64,000 nucleotides of DNA from Welwitschia mirabilis. Taxonomy: Eukaryota > Gnetophyta > Gnetopsida > Welwitschiales. Each line of letters opens with the position of its first letter. The stretch's first letter is position 1. The notes below the pieces were generated by a model. The model had not been told where the DNA came from and did no database searches. It worked only from the letters and a program-made list of their open reading frames with translations. The position numbers and the translations under genes are program-made. Positions 22,235 to 32,557 of the stretch are shown one piece after another. The stretch lies in the NCBI GenBank assembly GCA_051453625.1, contig JBOZIK010000001.1:96118669-96182668 (forward strand), in the 5' to 3' direction.

Positions 22235-22453
22235 GTTCTTCTGGTAATAATTCAGGGTTTGAAAAGATGCCCATTTGTTACCCTGGGTCTCTCTCATCGA
22301 GCTCTACCCTAGGCCATAAAGTTAACCTATAGGAAGAAATATCTCTACCTCCATCTAGATAAGAACCCAAATAGTGATAAATAATTCAAGAAAATCAATC
22401 AAGCCTTTGAGGTGCTCTCAGATGACCTAGGTAGATTTTTACTCAAATACAAC
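22235..22453 (+). pseudogene. DnaJ/J-domain remnant in LINE-1
   Basis: One frame of 73 codons with only two stops and no frameshift carries the J-domain pattern. It has LTYRKKYLYLHLDKNPNSDK, where the HPD loop reads HLD (22,352-22,360), followed after a stop by FKKINQAFEVLSDDLGR. This corresponds to helix II, the HPD loop, helix III (F-x-x-I-N-x-A-F/Y-E-V-L-S-D) and the start of helix IV. J domains stimulate Hsp70 ATPase and the HPD motif is essential for that, so this copy would be inactive even without stops. It lies before the LINE 3' UTR; a second LINE in this window has the same arrangement. Confidence 0.85.
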
Positions 22454-22792
22454 CATGGCAACATGTTTCCTTTCTGTAGAGGACGAAATGCTCTTTCTTT
22501 TTGGTTTTTTTCCCTAGTATTCTGAGTTCTTTATAAGTTCTGGTCTCTAAGGATGATTTCATCCCTAGTTTTTAGTAGTCTTAAGTCCTTTAGTATGGCT
22601 ATTTCCATTAGTTCTTGCACCCTTTTAGAAAACTTCTTAATATGTTGTTTTTTGAGCAGCGGTTTCGCCTCCCTTTTTTGGTTTGCTGTTCTCACTGCTA
22701 TGAACATTTTAGTGCTTCTATAATACTCAGGTGATTTCATCCCCTGATTTACATTTTCTAGTTTAATATACATACTTTTTTCAAAAAAAAAA
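22454..22792 (+). mobile_element. LINE-1 3' UTR and A tail
   Basis: T-rich non-coding sequence ending gtttaatatacatacttttt followed by tcaaaaaaaaaa. A short 3' UTR closed by an A run is the normal 3' end of plant L1 elements. The 80-codon frame on the opposite strand here is an antisense by-product. Confidence 0.75.
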
Positions 22793-22819
22793 GAGAAGGA
22801 ATAAAATGTATCATCTCAT

Positions 22820-23330
22820 AGCTTAGATGATAGATATTAAAGTAAAGGTTACTAAGAAAGATCCAATGAATAAAGTGTTTATTCATTATGTAAATTTGGT
22901 TTGTTACTATTTGGAGGATCCATATTTTTGTAGCTATACTCTATCTTTTCATGGACACAAGAAACTACCTAATATGAACTTTAATAGGCTTAGTGAGAAT
23001 CTTAAAGTACAATTTAACTTCATAGGCTTCTTGTCCTTTGATGCGACATTCAAAGTTTCTTATTATCATGGACCTCCTCATCAACATAAGTAGTATTTTA
23101 GCGACTCTGATCTGCCAAAGGAAATGAATCATGATAATGGAAAGGATTTGTAAAAATAGACAACTAAGAAGTCTAATCAAACTTAGTTAAATAAGAAGAT
23201 AATTTAACATACTACTACTCTGAAGAAAAAGAAGTATCAGTGCTCATGATGCAAAAGATAAGGTCATACTATAAATTTTTGTTCGATACCTTAGGACTAG
23301 ATTAAATCTATACCTAAGGATAATGTAGTT
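22820..23330 (+). pseudogene. Copia gag C-terminal part with zinc knuckle
   Basis: HKKLPNMNFNRLSE matches the conserved LPxLNExxSRL-type region of copia gag. At 23,241-23,282 a C-x2-C-x4-H-x4-C knuckle is present, but two of its codons are stops (TGA at a usual Trp position and TAA). Gag would coat the element RNA. Confidence 0.65.
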
Positions 23331-23399
23331 ACTAAAGAATTTGAATCCCTTAACAATGAAAATTTTGAATCAAACATAATTTTTTATAACTTTAACTTT

Positions 23400-23690
23400 A
23401 TGGGTATGAGTGAGCACATACCTCATAATAAGACGAGGATTCTTGACATAGGTGCTACTTGTTACCTGTCTTATTGGTATGATTATTTTAATGACTTTGT
23501 CGAAGCACCAAGTAAAGTTTATTTGGAAGAAATAACTCTAGTTCTAGTGGAAGGTTATAGTTTGATTAGCCTTAACTTGACACTCCTCTCTTCACAAACT
23601 CTTTCTAATATTCTATATATGCCTTTTTTTAGGTCACATCTTTTATCGCTTTCTACTCTGATGCGATAAGATGGATTAATCTCTATGATA
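23400..23690 (+). pseudogene. Copia protease
   Basis: LDIGATCYLS (catalytic triplet at 23,445) corresponds to the D-S-G-A-T-x-H-M active site, with S replaced by I. SQTLSNILYMPFFRSHLLSLSTLMR follows, matching the typical L-x-x-V-L-x-V-P...N-L-L-S-V-S-x-L end. This aspartic protease would process the polyprotein. Confidence 0.75.
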
Positions 23691-23699
23691 AATCACTTA

Positions 23700-25120
23700 G
23701 TGGATATTTTTTATTACCATTAAAAAATGGTTATGAAAGGTTACATGGATGGAAAACTTATTCATCTTTAAGGTTGTGTTAAAATGTGAGAGATCGCTTG
23801 CATATTTTTTCAAGATAAGATCCTTTTCTCACTATTAGGGCATGCTCGACTAGTACATCCTATTTCTTGCATAATGAATGCAATATGTAAGAATGTCCAC
23901 TAGCTTCTTCCATCTATTCCATGGGATTTTCCTCAATTTGAAGCATGTATAATGGGATAAACAATTGGACAATCATTTATGCTAAGTAAGTGACATGTCG
24001 ATTAAAAGCTTAGACTTATTTAGTGATCTATGTGGACCTATGCTAGTATCTACTCTTCATTACGTTCGTTATGCTATATCTTTTATTAATTACTATTCCC
24101 AAATAACTTGGGTATATTTTACCAAGTCCAAATATTAGACCTTGGACATTTTCAATAAGTTTCAAATCAAAGTGGAAAAGCAAGATGATTATTCGATTAA
24201 GACTTTCTAGTTAGATAATGGTGGAAAATATATATCTATCAAGTTTAAGGATTTTTTTACTTTTAAAGGAATTTGTCATTTAAAGGTCTACCATGGAACA
24301 CCTTAATAAAATGACATCACTAAGTGATTTAATTATGTAATCATGGATATGACACATTTCATAATGCATTGTAATGGCTGTAAGACCTATCTTTAAGGTG
24401 AAGCAGTTGATACCATTGTGCATTTTAATAACTACCCTGGTTTTTATATTAAAAAAGGAGTATCTCCAGTTGAGAAGTAGTATGGATACAANNNNNNNNN
24501 NNNNNNNNNNNNNNNNNNNNNNNNNNNNNNNNNNNNNNNNNNNNNNNNNNNNNNNNNNNNNNNNNNNNNNNNNNNNNNNNNNNNNNNNNNNTTAATTATG
24601 TAATCATGGATATGACACGGTTCATGATGCATTGTAATGGCTGTAAGACCTATCTTTAAGGTGAAGCAGTTGATACCATTAAGCATTTTAATAACTACAC
24701 TGGTTTTTATATTAAAAAAGGAGTATCTCCAGTTAAGAAGTAGTATGAATACAAATTGAAGTTGTACTACTTTTATGTATTTGGTTTCAAATGATACGTT
24801 CATATTTTATGTGAACATCANNNNNNNNNNNNNNNNNNNNNNNNNNNNNNNNNNNNNNNNNNNNNNNNNNNNNNNNNNNNNNNNNNNNNNNNNNNNNNNN
24901 NNNNNNNNNNNNNNNNNNNNGTATTTGGTTTCAAATGATACGGTCATATTTTATGTGAACATCATGACAAATTTGGAGCACATGTTTGTATTAATATCTT
25001 TATGAGGTATCCAACTGACTAGAAGGGGTATCTAGCTTATCTTGTAAAGCACCATAAGATCATTATTTCTCATGATGTCATATTTTCAGAGGCTTCAAAC
25101 AATATTTCTGAGCTTGATCT
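23700..25120 (+). pseudogene. Copia integrase
   Basis: The GAG-pre-integrase zone is decayed. The catalytic core is visible as LFSDLCGPMLV, ISFINYYSQITWVYFTKSK and LDNGGKYIS (about 24,020-24,240). The C-terminal part after the gaps reads RYPTD and KGYLAYLVKHHKIIISHDVI, equivalent to the K-G-Y-R...I-x-x-S-R-D-V box. Two gaps carry duplicated flanks, so the apparent length here is inflated by about 407 bp. Confidence 0.75.
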
Positions 25121-25439
25121 TTCGAATCTTCATCCTTTTTCCAACCCAATAGCTATCTTGAATGCTTAATATCCTATAATTAAGGGGGAAGATATAATTG
25201 CCAGTCCTGCTCTAGTTTGTTTTATTGGTATGATGTCTTTTCAACCTATAGGAATTAAGCAATTAATGCTCTAAGCATACTTAATCATGGTTCTAGTAGT
25301 AATTTAGTAGGTTTTCCTACCAAAAAAACTGAGACTACCCATGGATGATATCAAGATGTTCATAATGAGAAAAAGAGTAAAATTGAAACTAGACATGGCT
25401 TACATACATCTCTTGATGATGATGAGCTTCATCTAACTT

Positions 25440-26110
25440 TTGATGAGGAACCAACCTCATTCAAAACTGCTATTCAACATGATTATTAGATAAAATTCAT
25501 GTAAGAAGAATATGATATCATTATTAAAAAAAACACTTGGAAGTTGGTAGATCTTTTATTAAGATACACTATTTATTTAACAAATGTATTTTCTATAATA
25601 AATATAATGCAGGTAGTACCCTTGGGTGACATGAATATTAGCTTGTTGCTATAGGCTTATGACAAAAGAAAGGACTCAACTACAATGAATTCTTTTCTCT
25701 AATAACAAAATGGACTACCATCATAATAGTAAATGCTTTTGTAGCACAAAAAGGATGAAAACTTCCTCAATTAGATATTAATACTACCTTTCTCCATGGA
25801 GACTTAAAAGAAGAAATCCACATGATGCAACCAAATGGTTTTAAAGGAAAAAGAAAAGAACACAAGGTGTATAGATTAATCAAGTCTTTATATGTGTAGA
25901 AATAAGCACTAAAAGCTTAACACACTAATCTTATAAATTATTTAAGTTTTATTGGATTCAGATTGTATAATTGCTAAGATGTGGATGTCATATTTTCATC
26001 AAATTTGATGGACAAAAATCCACATACATGGTGGTATATGTAGATGATATGCTGATAACATGAAGTAATAAAGAAGATGTAAAATAAATAAAAATCACAT
26101 TGAGTAAGGA
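25440..26110 (+). pseudogene. Copia reverse transcriptase
   Basis: EEYDIIIKKNTWKLVDL corresponds to the E-Y-x-S-L-x-x-N-x-T-W-x-L-V start. The catalytic box VVYVDDMLIT is intact at 26,037-26,048 but followed at once by a stop. The interval between is full of stops and frame changes. Confidence 0.75.
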
Positions 26111-26975
26111 ATTTAAGGTTTATTATCTCAAATTAGATAGATTCTACTTAGGTGTAGAAATTATTTAGGAAAAAAATGGAGTATTCTTAATGCAAAAGAA
26201 GTACATCAAATATTTAATCCAAAAATTTAAACTAGAAGATGAAAAAAAAAAGCTGTAACTCCTTTAGAAAAAAATGGTAAGATATCTGCTGATGAAGACC
26301 CAAAAACTCTAAATGAAATAGACTACCAAAGTATAGTGGGAAGTCTGATTTATGTAACCAATACTAGATCAAACATATCATATGTTATTGGTGTGTTATC
26401 AAGATATCTTCATGCATCTAAGGTCACTTATTTGAATGTTATAAAGAGAGTACTAAAATACCTAAAGAAGATAAAAGAGTTAGGTCTCACCTATAAAAAA
26501 AACTCTCAATTCATGCTAAAAGCATACTCTAACTTAGATTTCACTAGAAAAACTAATAATTCATTGTAAACATCAGGGTATATCGTGTTCTTGGGAACAT
26601 CTCCTCTATCTTGATCATTAAAGCATTAAAGAACTATAGCATGATCTTCTATCAAAGCTGAATATATAGCTACTTATAAAGCATGTAGAGAAATCAAATG
26701 GCTAAGAAAATTATTAGAAGCAATGAATTTGAAATAGGCTAAGGCAACAAAATGCTTCATCAATAACCACTCAGCAATTTGAATAATAAAAGACCCAGTG
26801 CACTATGACATGATAAACCACTTCCATGTTGGGGTCATTAAAATTAGGAACTCATATAAAATGGAATTATTACACTAGTATACTATCTTGTTGCAAAACA
26901 AACTACAAATATCCTTAGAAAATTGCTTGGTTACGAGAAGTTTTAGTATTTCCAATCCAAGATTAGATTGATAGA
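26111..26975 (+). pseudogene. Copia RNase H and pol end
   Basis: YQSIVGSLIYVTNTRSNISY and the 77-codon stretch after it are well preserved. TSGYIVFLGTSPLS, SSIKAEYIA and NHSAI follow, covering the RNase H active region. The polyprotein ends in the usual AdiltKxLG-type tail, visible as LRKLLGYEKF at about 26,910-26,950. Confidence 0.8.
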
Positions 26976-27629
26976 TAGTTGAGTTAAACTCATTTATTTC
27001 TTGTACGTTATGGACTTCATTTGAATTATGAATCTCTAATTGAAGTCATACCTAATCCTAGTACTATGGGATGCATAATACAAATATGGCCTCATACTAC
27101 GTGATGTGAGGTATATGTTTTAGCCTAGCGTTATGGGATGTATAATGAACATAATAATCCTATCTTCTATTGGATGTGTAGTAGTACATTGATTATTTAT
27201 TGTAGGCCACATTCTCAAGGTTTTCTCTTAGGTACTCTGGTTTTCCCTTTAAAGAAAGTGTATTTCCACATTAAGGGGGGAATTACTCAGACTTGTACAC
27301 ATCATGGTTCCATGCCTAAGGATTCATGAAAACCTTAGTGATGTGCTTGTTTATATTAACAAGATCTTTGTGAAACAATTAGAGGAAGAAAAATAAAATT
27401 TATCTTTTGAAACCTTGTGCTCTTCATTCTTGAGCTCCCTTATTTCCTAGCACTTACCTAGTTAACTCTAATTTAATACTATACATGAATAGTAAGCCCT
27501 CTATTATTGTATATTTAGTCTCATTTCTTAAAGTGGGGAAGAAAATCCTTCTACTAATAATGCTAAGTTTTACTTCCCACATTCCTATTAAGCAAAACTT
27601 TATAGGTATAATTTCAATAATATCAATGG
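26976..27629. other. Copia 3' flank, LTR not resolved
   Basis: Contains a repeated phrase (tactatgggatgcataat at about 27,061; gttatgggatgtataatgaa at about 27,131) and attaaggggggaattactca. These could be parts of the copia 3' LTR and its purine tract. If element B inserted into LINE-2, the DNA just left of 27,630 could be LINE-2 sequence, but I could not confirm that by translation. Confidence 0.35.
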
Positions 27630-27634
27630 GTTTG

Positions 27635-28963
27635 TGTTAACATGTAAAAATTAACATTTATATTAAGTATTTCAGATCAATTTATTGTAAACAAAAACAT
27701 TAATTTAATTATAAAACATTTTTAAATTATTTTTAAAATAAAATTTAATCTTATGATTTTCTTCATAATAATTATAGATAGTTAGCCACATTTTGGAACA
27801 CATGGTGGAAGATGGATATAATTCCACATAAAACAATGGTGGAAATGAAGATATGAGGTGATGATACATAATAAAAGCATTTTAAAGACATGTGGCAAAG
27901 ACATGTAGAGGAAGCATTAAAGATAAATGATAATAGCATCAGTTGATAGAGGAATCCATCTCTAAATACCACATGTTGGACTCATTATGATGAAGATTCT
28001 ATATAACATTAAGTAATGATCCCCACAAAATACCATAAGATAACCTTTACCAAATACTAAATGATGAAGATTTTACTTAATTCTAGAGGATGAAATCTTA
28101 TCTACCTAATGCTACAAAACAACCTTCACCAAATATTACAAGACAGAATCTTATGTACCTAATGCTAAATGATGAAGATTCTACCTAGTACTATAAGCCA
28201 AGAGCTTGTAACCACCCCTAACCTCCATCTCTCCTAATAAAAGGATTCTAAACCCTTCATTATATTCATCTTTGCCTTGGATAAATTGGAGCACTCTAGA
28301 TCATCAACTTATAATGGCTTTCTAGATATCTCTTTAGGGGAGTAAGCTAGTATTTAAGAATTGCTTAAAGAGTTCTTCCTGCTTCCTAGTTCCTTTGCTA
28401 TGAAGTTGTTTTTTTTTGTAATGTAAAAGTTGTTTTTCTTTGTTCTTGATTCATAAGTAATATCATAATTAAAATGCTTAGTTAACTTCTTTAATTATCA
28501 AGTTTAATTTGATTATGTGAATTTATCTTTATCACTTAGTTTTTTAATTTCATAAATATTGAGTATTTTAGGAGTCTTTACTTTCTATTGTTATTTAAGA
28601 CTAAAGTGTTAGTTGGATTTACCATTTATCATATGATGGATGAGATTATGCCTTATGAATTAGACTAGAAGAACCTTATGATTTTTATTATTTTACACAA
28701 AGGCAATTAGATAACATTGGAGTGAAGGATTGCATAGGATAAAATCAGTGATACTTTGGACCTAGTTTACTTTCCTCCTCTCCAAGATAAATTTGAACTC
28801 TAAAGATCACTTCATCTCTTGTTTTTTCCTTTTTTGTTTTGTAACTTTCTTTAAAGTTAAAGTGGTATTAAACTAAGTCAATAACTGATGTTATGCCTAA
28901 GAAAGAATGATAACTAAGTAAAAACTTAGCTTAAATATGAGACATTATACTATAAGTTAATCA
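27635..28963 (+). repeat. Element B 5' LTR
   Basis: Begins tgttaacatgtaaaaatta and ends aagttaatca (TG...CA). Length is 1,329 bp. It contains aataaaagg near 28,240 and the phrase gtgatacttt-type end shared with the other LTRs. Paired with 42,745-44,421. Confidence 0.9.
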
Positions 28964-28968
28964 AATCT

Positions 28969-28986
28969 TGGTGTTGTTACCTAGGA
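28969..28986 (+). other. Element B primer binding site, tRNA-Asp type
   Basis: tggtgttgttacctagga starts 5 bp after the LTR and matches TGGCGCCGTTGCCGGGGA at 12 of 18 positions. Five of the six differences are C-to-T or G-to-A. The next bases, taatggcatgatag, are typical leader. Confidence 0.8.
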
Positions 28987-31390
28987 TAATGGCATGATAG
29001 AAACTCAAAGGAGCATTAGTTTTTTTTTATAAGTTTATACATACTTTTTATCTTTCTAGTAGTGGTACCAGTCCCTTTTTAGTGATGCCCAAACTGGTCC
29101 TTTTCCTTTTTTCTTTTGTGTCTTTCTTTAAGTTTTCTTCTAGTGGTTAGTACTTATCATTGCAGTGAAACTTAAATTAATCCAGCTTTTTTTAAGTTTA
29201 TTTATGATTGTTTTCTAATTTGTTTTATGCAAGTTTAACATTTTATGTGTACATTGCTTTTAGAGTTAAAACTTAAAAACTTTTAAAAAAATTTAATTAA
29301 CTTTACATTACATTGTGTGCTTTTTTTTCTTGCTATATATCTCTACATTTTTCTACATATTACATTTTTGTAGTGTAAACATTAAAAATATCTAGAAAAT
29401 TTTTTTCATGATTTTGATAACATTGAGTTTTATTTTATTTTATTTTAGTTTTAATTGTCTGTGATCCTATAATGTTGTTCAATTTATGAGATGTTTGTAA
29501 AGCTTTGTAATTTTTCTTTAAAGTTAACTCTCATCCTAACTGACACTGCTATCTTACCTAACTGGTGTCATAGCTATTCTGCAAAAAACACTCTATAGAA
29601 ATCATAGAATTCTTTTCTTGACTTAGTAAACTTTTTAGATAATAAGCCCCTCTAAAAATTTAAATAATTAAGAGAACATAAATCCTAAAGTTAAAATTGT
29701 AATTTGTTTACTTATAACTTATTATGAGTTGGACATATAATTCATTCAACACATCTTCAAAAACCCAATTTACCTATGAAAATAGTGATAATCCCTATAA
29801 TACTCCAAATTGTATTTAACATAAAACTATAGGTGATTACTTTAGTCCCACTAGAATTTTAAGGGATTTCATCCAATCTAATCACCACAATCTTTATCCT
29901 TTACCCTCCTCTCTATATTTATTAGATTAGCATGCTTCACATTCTAATCAAACTCTTTATCCCAAATTTGAAACACCTTGCTGTTAATAATAGTTTAAAC
30001 CTACATTTTTCACCATCCATTTCGACCTTATTTATCCTTAACCTATCAATATACTTCACCCTTTAATTCTTATCCTTCATCTTTTCATTAATAGCCCTCA
30101 TCTTTCCTTCCATAATCTTCATCATTTAACCGATACCCTTTATATCTTAGAACTCAATAATCCTCTTTAGATTTCTTGGAAGATATCCTTACAAGATTTA
30201 TGAAAGTCCAAATGCAAATAAATTAAGGGCTTGAGTAAAATATCCAATAGTTAAACCAAGTCACTACTCAAATCTTTAGTACACTTAATTAACAAGAAGA
30301 GAAAGAGCTTTCTACATCCTTTAAACCTAATATTAGGAATCTTAAAAGGATTAAAAATAGTCAAATTGATAAAACCCAAATCATGTCTATTAGGAATAAG
30401 GAAGATACTAATGATAAAATATATAAAAACATACTAGAGAATAAGTAATTATTAGGAAGAAAAAGTTGAATAAATAATACAAGCTCTATCATATTACAAA
30501 TTCTTATCTTCTCTAAATTTTTATAAGTAAAATCTCTTCCCTTCATCTTTGTCACTTAAGGAAACACATGAGAAGGAATCCTATAGTAATCTTAATGAGG
30601 AAGAAAACATTATCAAAGAATCATTTCATGATCCATTCCCATCTCTTTATTAACAACTTCATAAACCAATTATTTCTCCTTCACCTTTATCTAAGAAAGA
30701 CCTAAGCCTTAGTAAAAAAGCAAAAAATTCTATAGAATTAGAGCCAACTTTTGAAGACCATGACTTTTCAACTTGTTTTCATCATCCTTTGAACATGATG
30801 TCTTATAAGACTTGTTGATTAAACATAAACAAGCTAGGAATACTATGGACTTTAAACACATAAACTTTTCTACTTGTGCTAATGTTTTCTTTAAGTTCAT
30901 AGACTCATGNNNNNNNNNNNNNNNNNNNNNNNNNNNNNNNNNNNNNNNNNNNNNNNNNNNNNNNNNNNNNNNNNNNNNNNNNNNNNNNNNNNNNNNNNNN
31001 NNNNNNNNNAATACTATGGAATTTAAACACATAAACTTTTCTACTTGTGCTAATGTTTTCTTTAAGTTCATAGAATCATGCATAAAATTCACATGGATTT
31101 CCTCCAGCTTCAAAATACTTTTCAAAGTTTTAAATCATTCAATGGTGATTTCCCCACTCTTGAGCCTTTACATACATTTCACCTTAGAGAATTTTTAGTT
31201 TTATTTTGTGGTTTTTATTTGAGAATACATTTTTATTTTAGATGTGGTTTCTTTTGGGAAAAAATAAAAGACAAAAAAAGTGTACTTAATGTCTCTCTTG
31301 CTTGAAACCTTGTAGTAAATTCCATCTGTATATTCATCATCTTAAACCATTTCACTTAGAAATTTCCAAATTTCATCCCCTTAAGCTTCT
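28987..31390 (+). pseudogene. Element B internal region: leader and gag-like remnants
   Basis: The leader has ctagtggtaccagtccc and ctagtgatgcccaaactggt phrases. A gag-start-like stretch is at 29,830-29,900 (GDYFSPTRILRDF). A conserved segment at 30,839-31,260 translates to FKHINFSTCANVFFKFI and IKFTWISSSFKILFK; it matches 11,130-11,400 in element D but is not a known gag, pol or env domain to me. The 100-N gap at 30,910-31,009 is flanked by a 71-bp duplication. The region stops at the element C border. Confidence 0.5.
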
Positions 31391-32557
31391 TTATTAATTT
31401 TATAGTACAATGTCTTGAATTTAAAACTAATTTAGAAACTTAGTTATCATTCTTCCTCAAGGATAACATTAGGTATTGGTTAGAATTATACTAATTTTAA
31501 TCTCAATGCAAGTTACAAAAATGAAATAAAAGAGAAGAAGAGATGAAATGAATCTCAGGGTTTGAAATTTATCTTAGAAAGAAGGGAAGAAAACTAGCTT
31601 TAAGGTATCACCAATTTGTCTTATGTAATTCTTCACTCTAAAGTTATTCAATTGCCCTTCTGCAAAATAATAAAAACCATCAAGTGCTTTTGGTTTAATT
31701 CATAAGGCATAATCTCATCCACCATATGATAAATGGTGAATCCAACTAATACTTTAATCTTAATAGTAATAGAAAGTAAGAACTTCTAAAGTACTCAAGA
31801 TCTATGAAATTAAAAGATTAAGTGATAAAGAGGAATTCACACAACTAAATTAAACTTGATAGTTAAAGAAGTTATCTAAGCATACTAATTATGATATTAC
31901 TTATGAATCAAGATTACAGAAAAATAACTTTGTATTATAGAAAGAATAACTTTATAACAAAAAAAGAAGAAAGCAGGAAGAACTCCTTAGCAATTCTTAA
32001 AGATTAGCTCACTCCCTAAATAGTAATCTTTAAAGCCATCACAAATCAATGCTTCAAAGTATCCAATATCTCCAAGAAAAAGATGAATACAATTAAGGGT
32101 TTAAGGCAATTTTCTAAGAAGAGATAGGGGTGAGGGATGATCACATTATTGGCTTATAGTATTAGGTAGATCAGATTTCATCCTCTAACATTAAGAAAAA
32201 TCTTTATCATTTAGCACTCAGTGGAGGTTGTCTTATAGTGTTTGGTGGAGATCGTCACAGAGCATCAATGCTACCTCCACATGCCTCTACCACATGTCTT
32301 TTAATGCTTTTGCTATGTATTGGTACATCATATCTCCATTGCCATCATGATTTTGTATGAAAATATGTCCGTCTTCTACCATATGTTCCAAAAGTGGCTA
32401 TATCTACAATTTAATATGGAGACAAACATAACATCCAATTTTATTTTAAAAATAATAGAAGCCATATTTTATGATTAAAATAATTAAATTAATGTTTTCA
32501 TTTACAATAAATTAACCTAAAACACTTAATAGAGATGTTTATTTTTACATGTCAACA
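31391..32557 (-). repeat. Element C 3' LTR
   Basis: On the minus strand it starts tgttgacatgtaaaaataaa at 32,557, after actggttaggaggtg (purine-rich, likely PPT). It ends at about 31,391, where the terminal aagttaatca has decayed to aaaattaata. About 1,167 bp, aligned along its length with 40,209-41,380. Confidence 0.85.

Larger units (their letters stand above)
16193..22792 (+). mobile_element. LINE-1: near full-length plant L1-type LINE
   Basis: Order on the plus strand: a comparatively GC-rich 5' UTR; ORF1 with DUF4283 and CCHC zinc knuckle; ORF2 with endonuclease, reverse transcriptase and zf-RVT; a ~1-kb serine-rich linker; a J-domain remnant; a 3' UTR; and an A run at 22,783-22,792. 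Candidate target-site duplications are ataaaatat (16,184-16,192) and ataaaatgt (22,801-22,809), separated from the A run by a decayed purine tail. Internal gaps are 17,579-17,853, 18,095-18,113, 18,699-19,521, 19,790-19,889 and 20,766-20,865. Many stops show it is inactive. Confidence 0.85.
22810..26975 (+). mobile_element. Ty1-copia element, gag-pol body
   Basis: Domain order gag, protease, integrase, RT, RNase H identifies Ty1-copia. The 5' LTR and gag start are missing on the left because LINE-1 appears to have inserted into gag; their remains may lie left of 16,192. The 3' end of pol is at about 26,960. No 3' LTR border was established. Two 100-N gaps (24,492-24,591 and 24,821-24,920) are flanked by duplicated sequence from unmerged overlaps. 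Confidence 0.85.

Noticed and set aside
22531-22773. 80-codon minus-strand frame rich in Lys/Arg
   Set aside because: Antisense to the LINE-1 3' UTR; no homology and no promoter signal.
24329-24756. True tandem duplication of copia integrase
   Set aside because: The offset equals overlap plus 100 N, as at several other gaps; an assembly artefact explains all of them.
30730-31125. Minus-strand frame with a duplicated MNLKKTLAQVEKFMCL peptide
   Set aside because: The apparent peptide duplication comes from the 71-bp assembly overlap around the 100-N gap.
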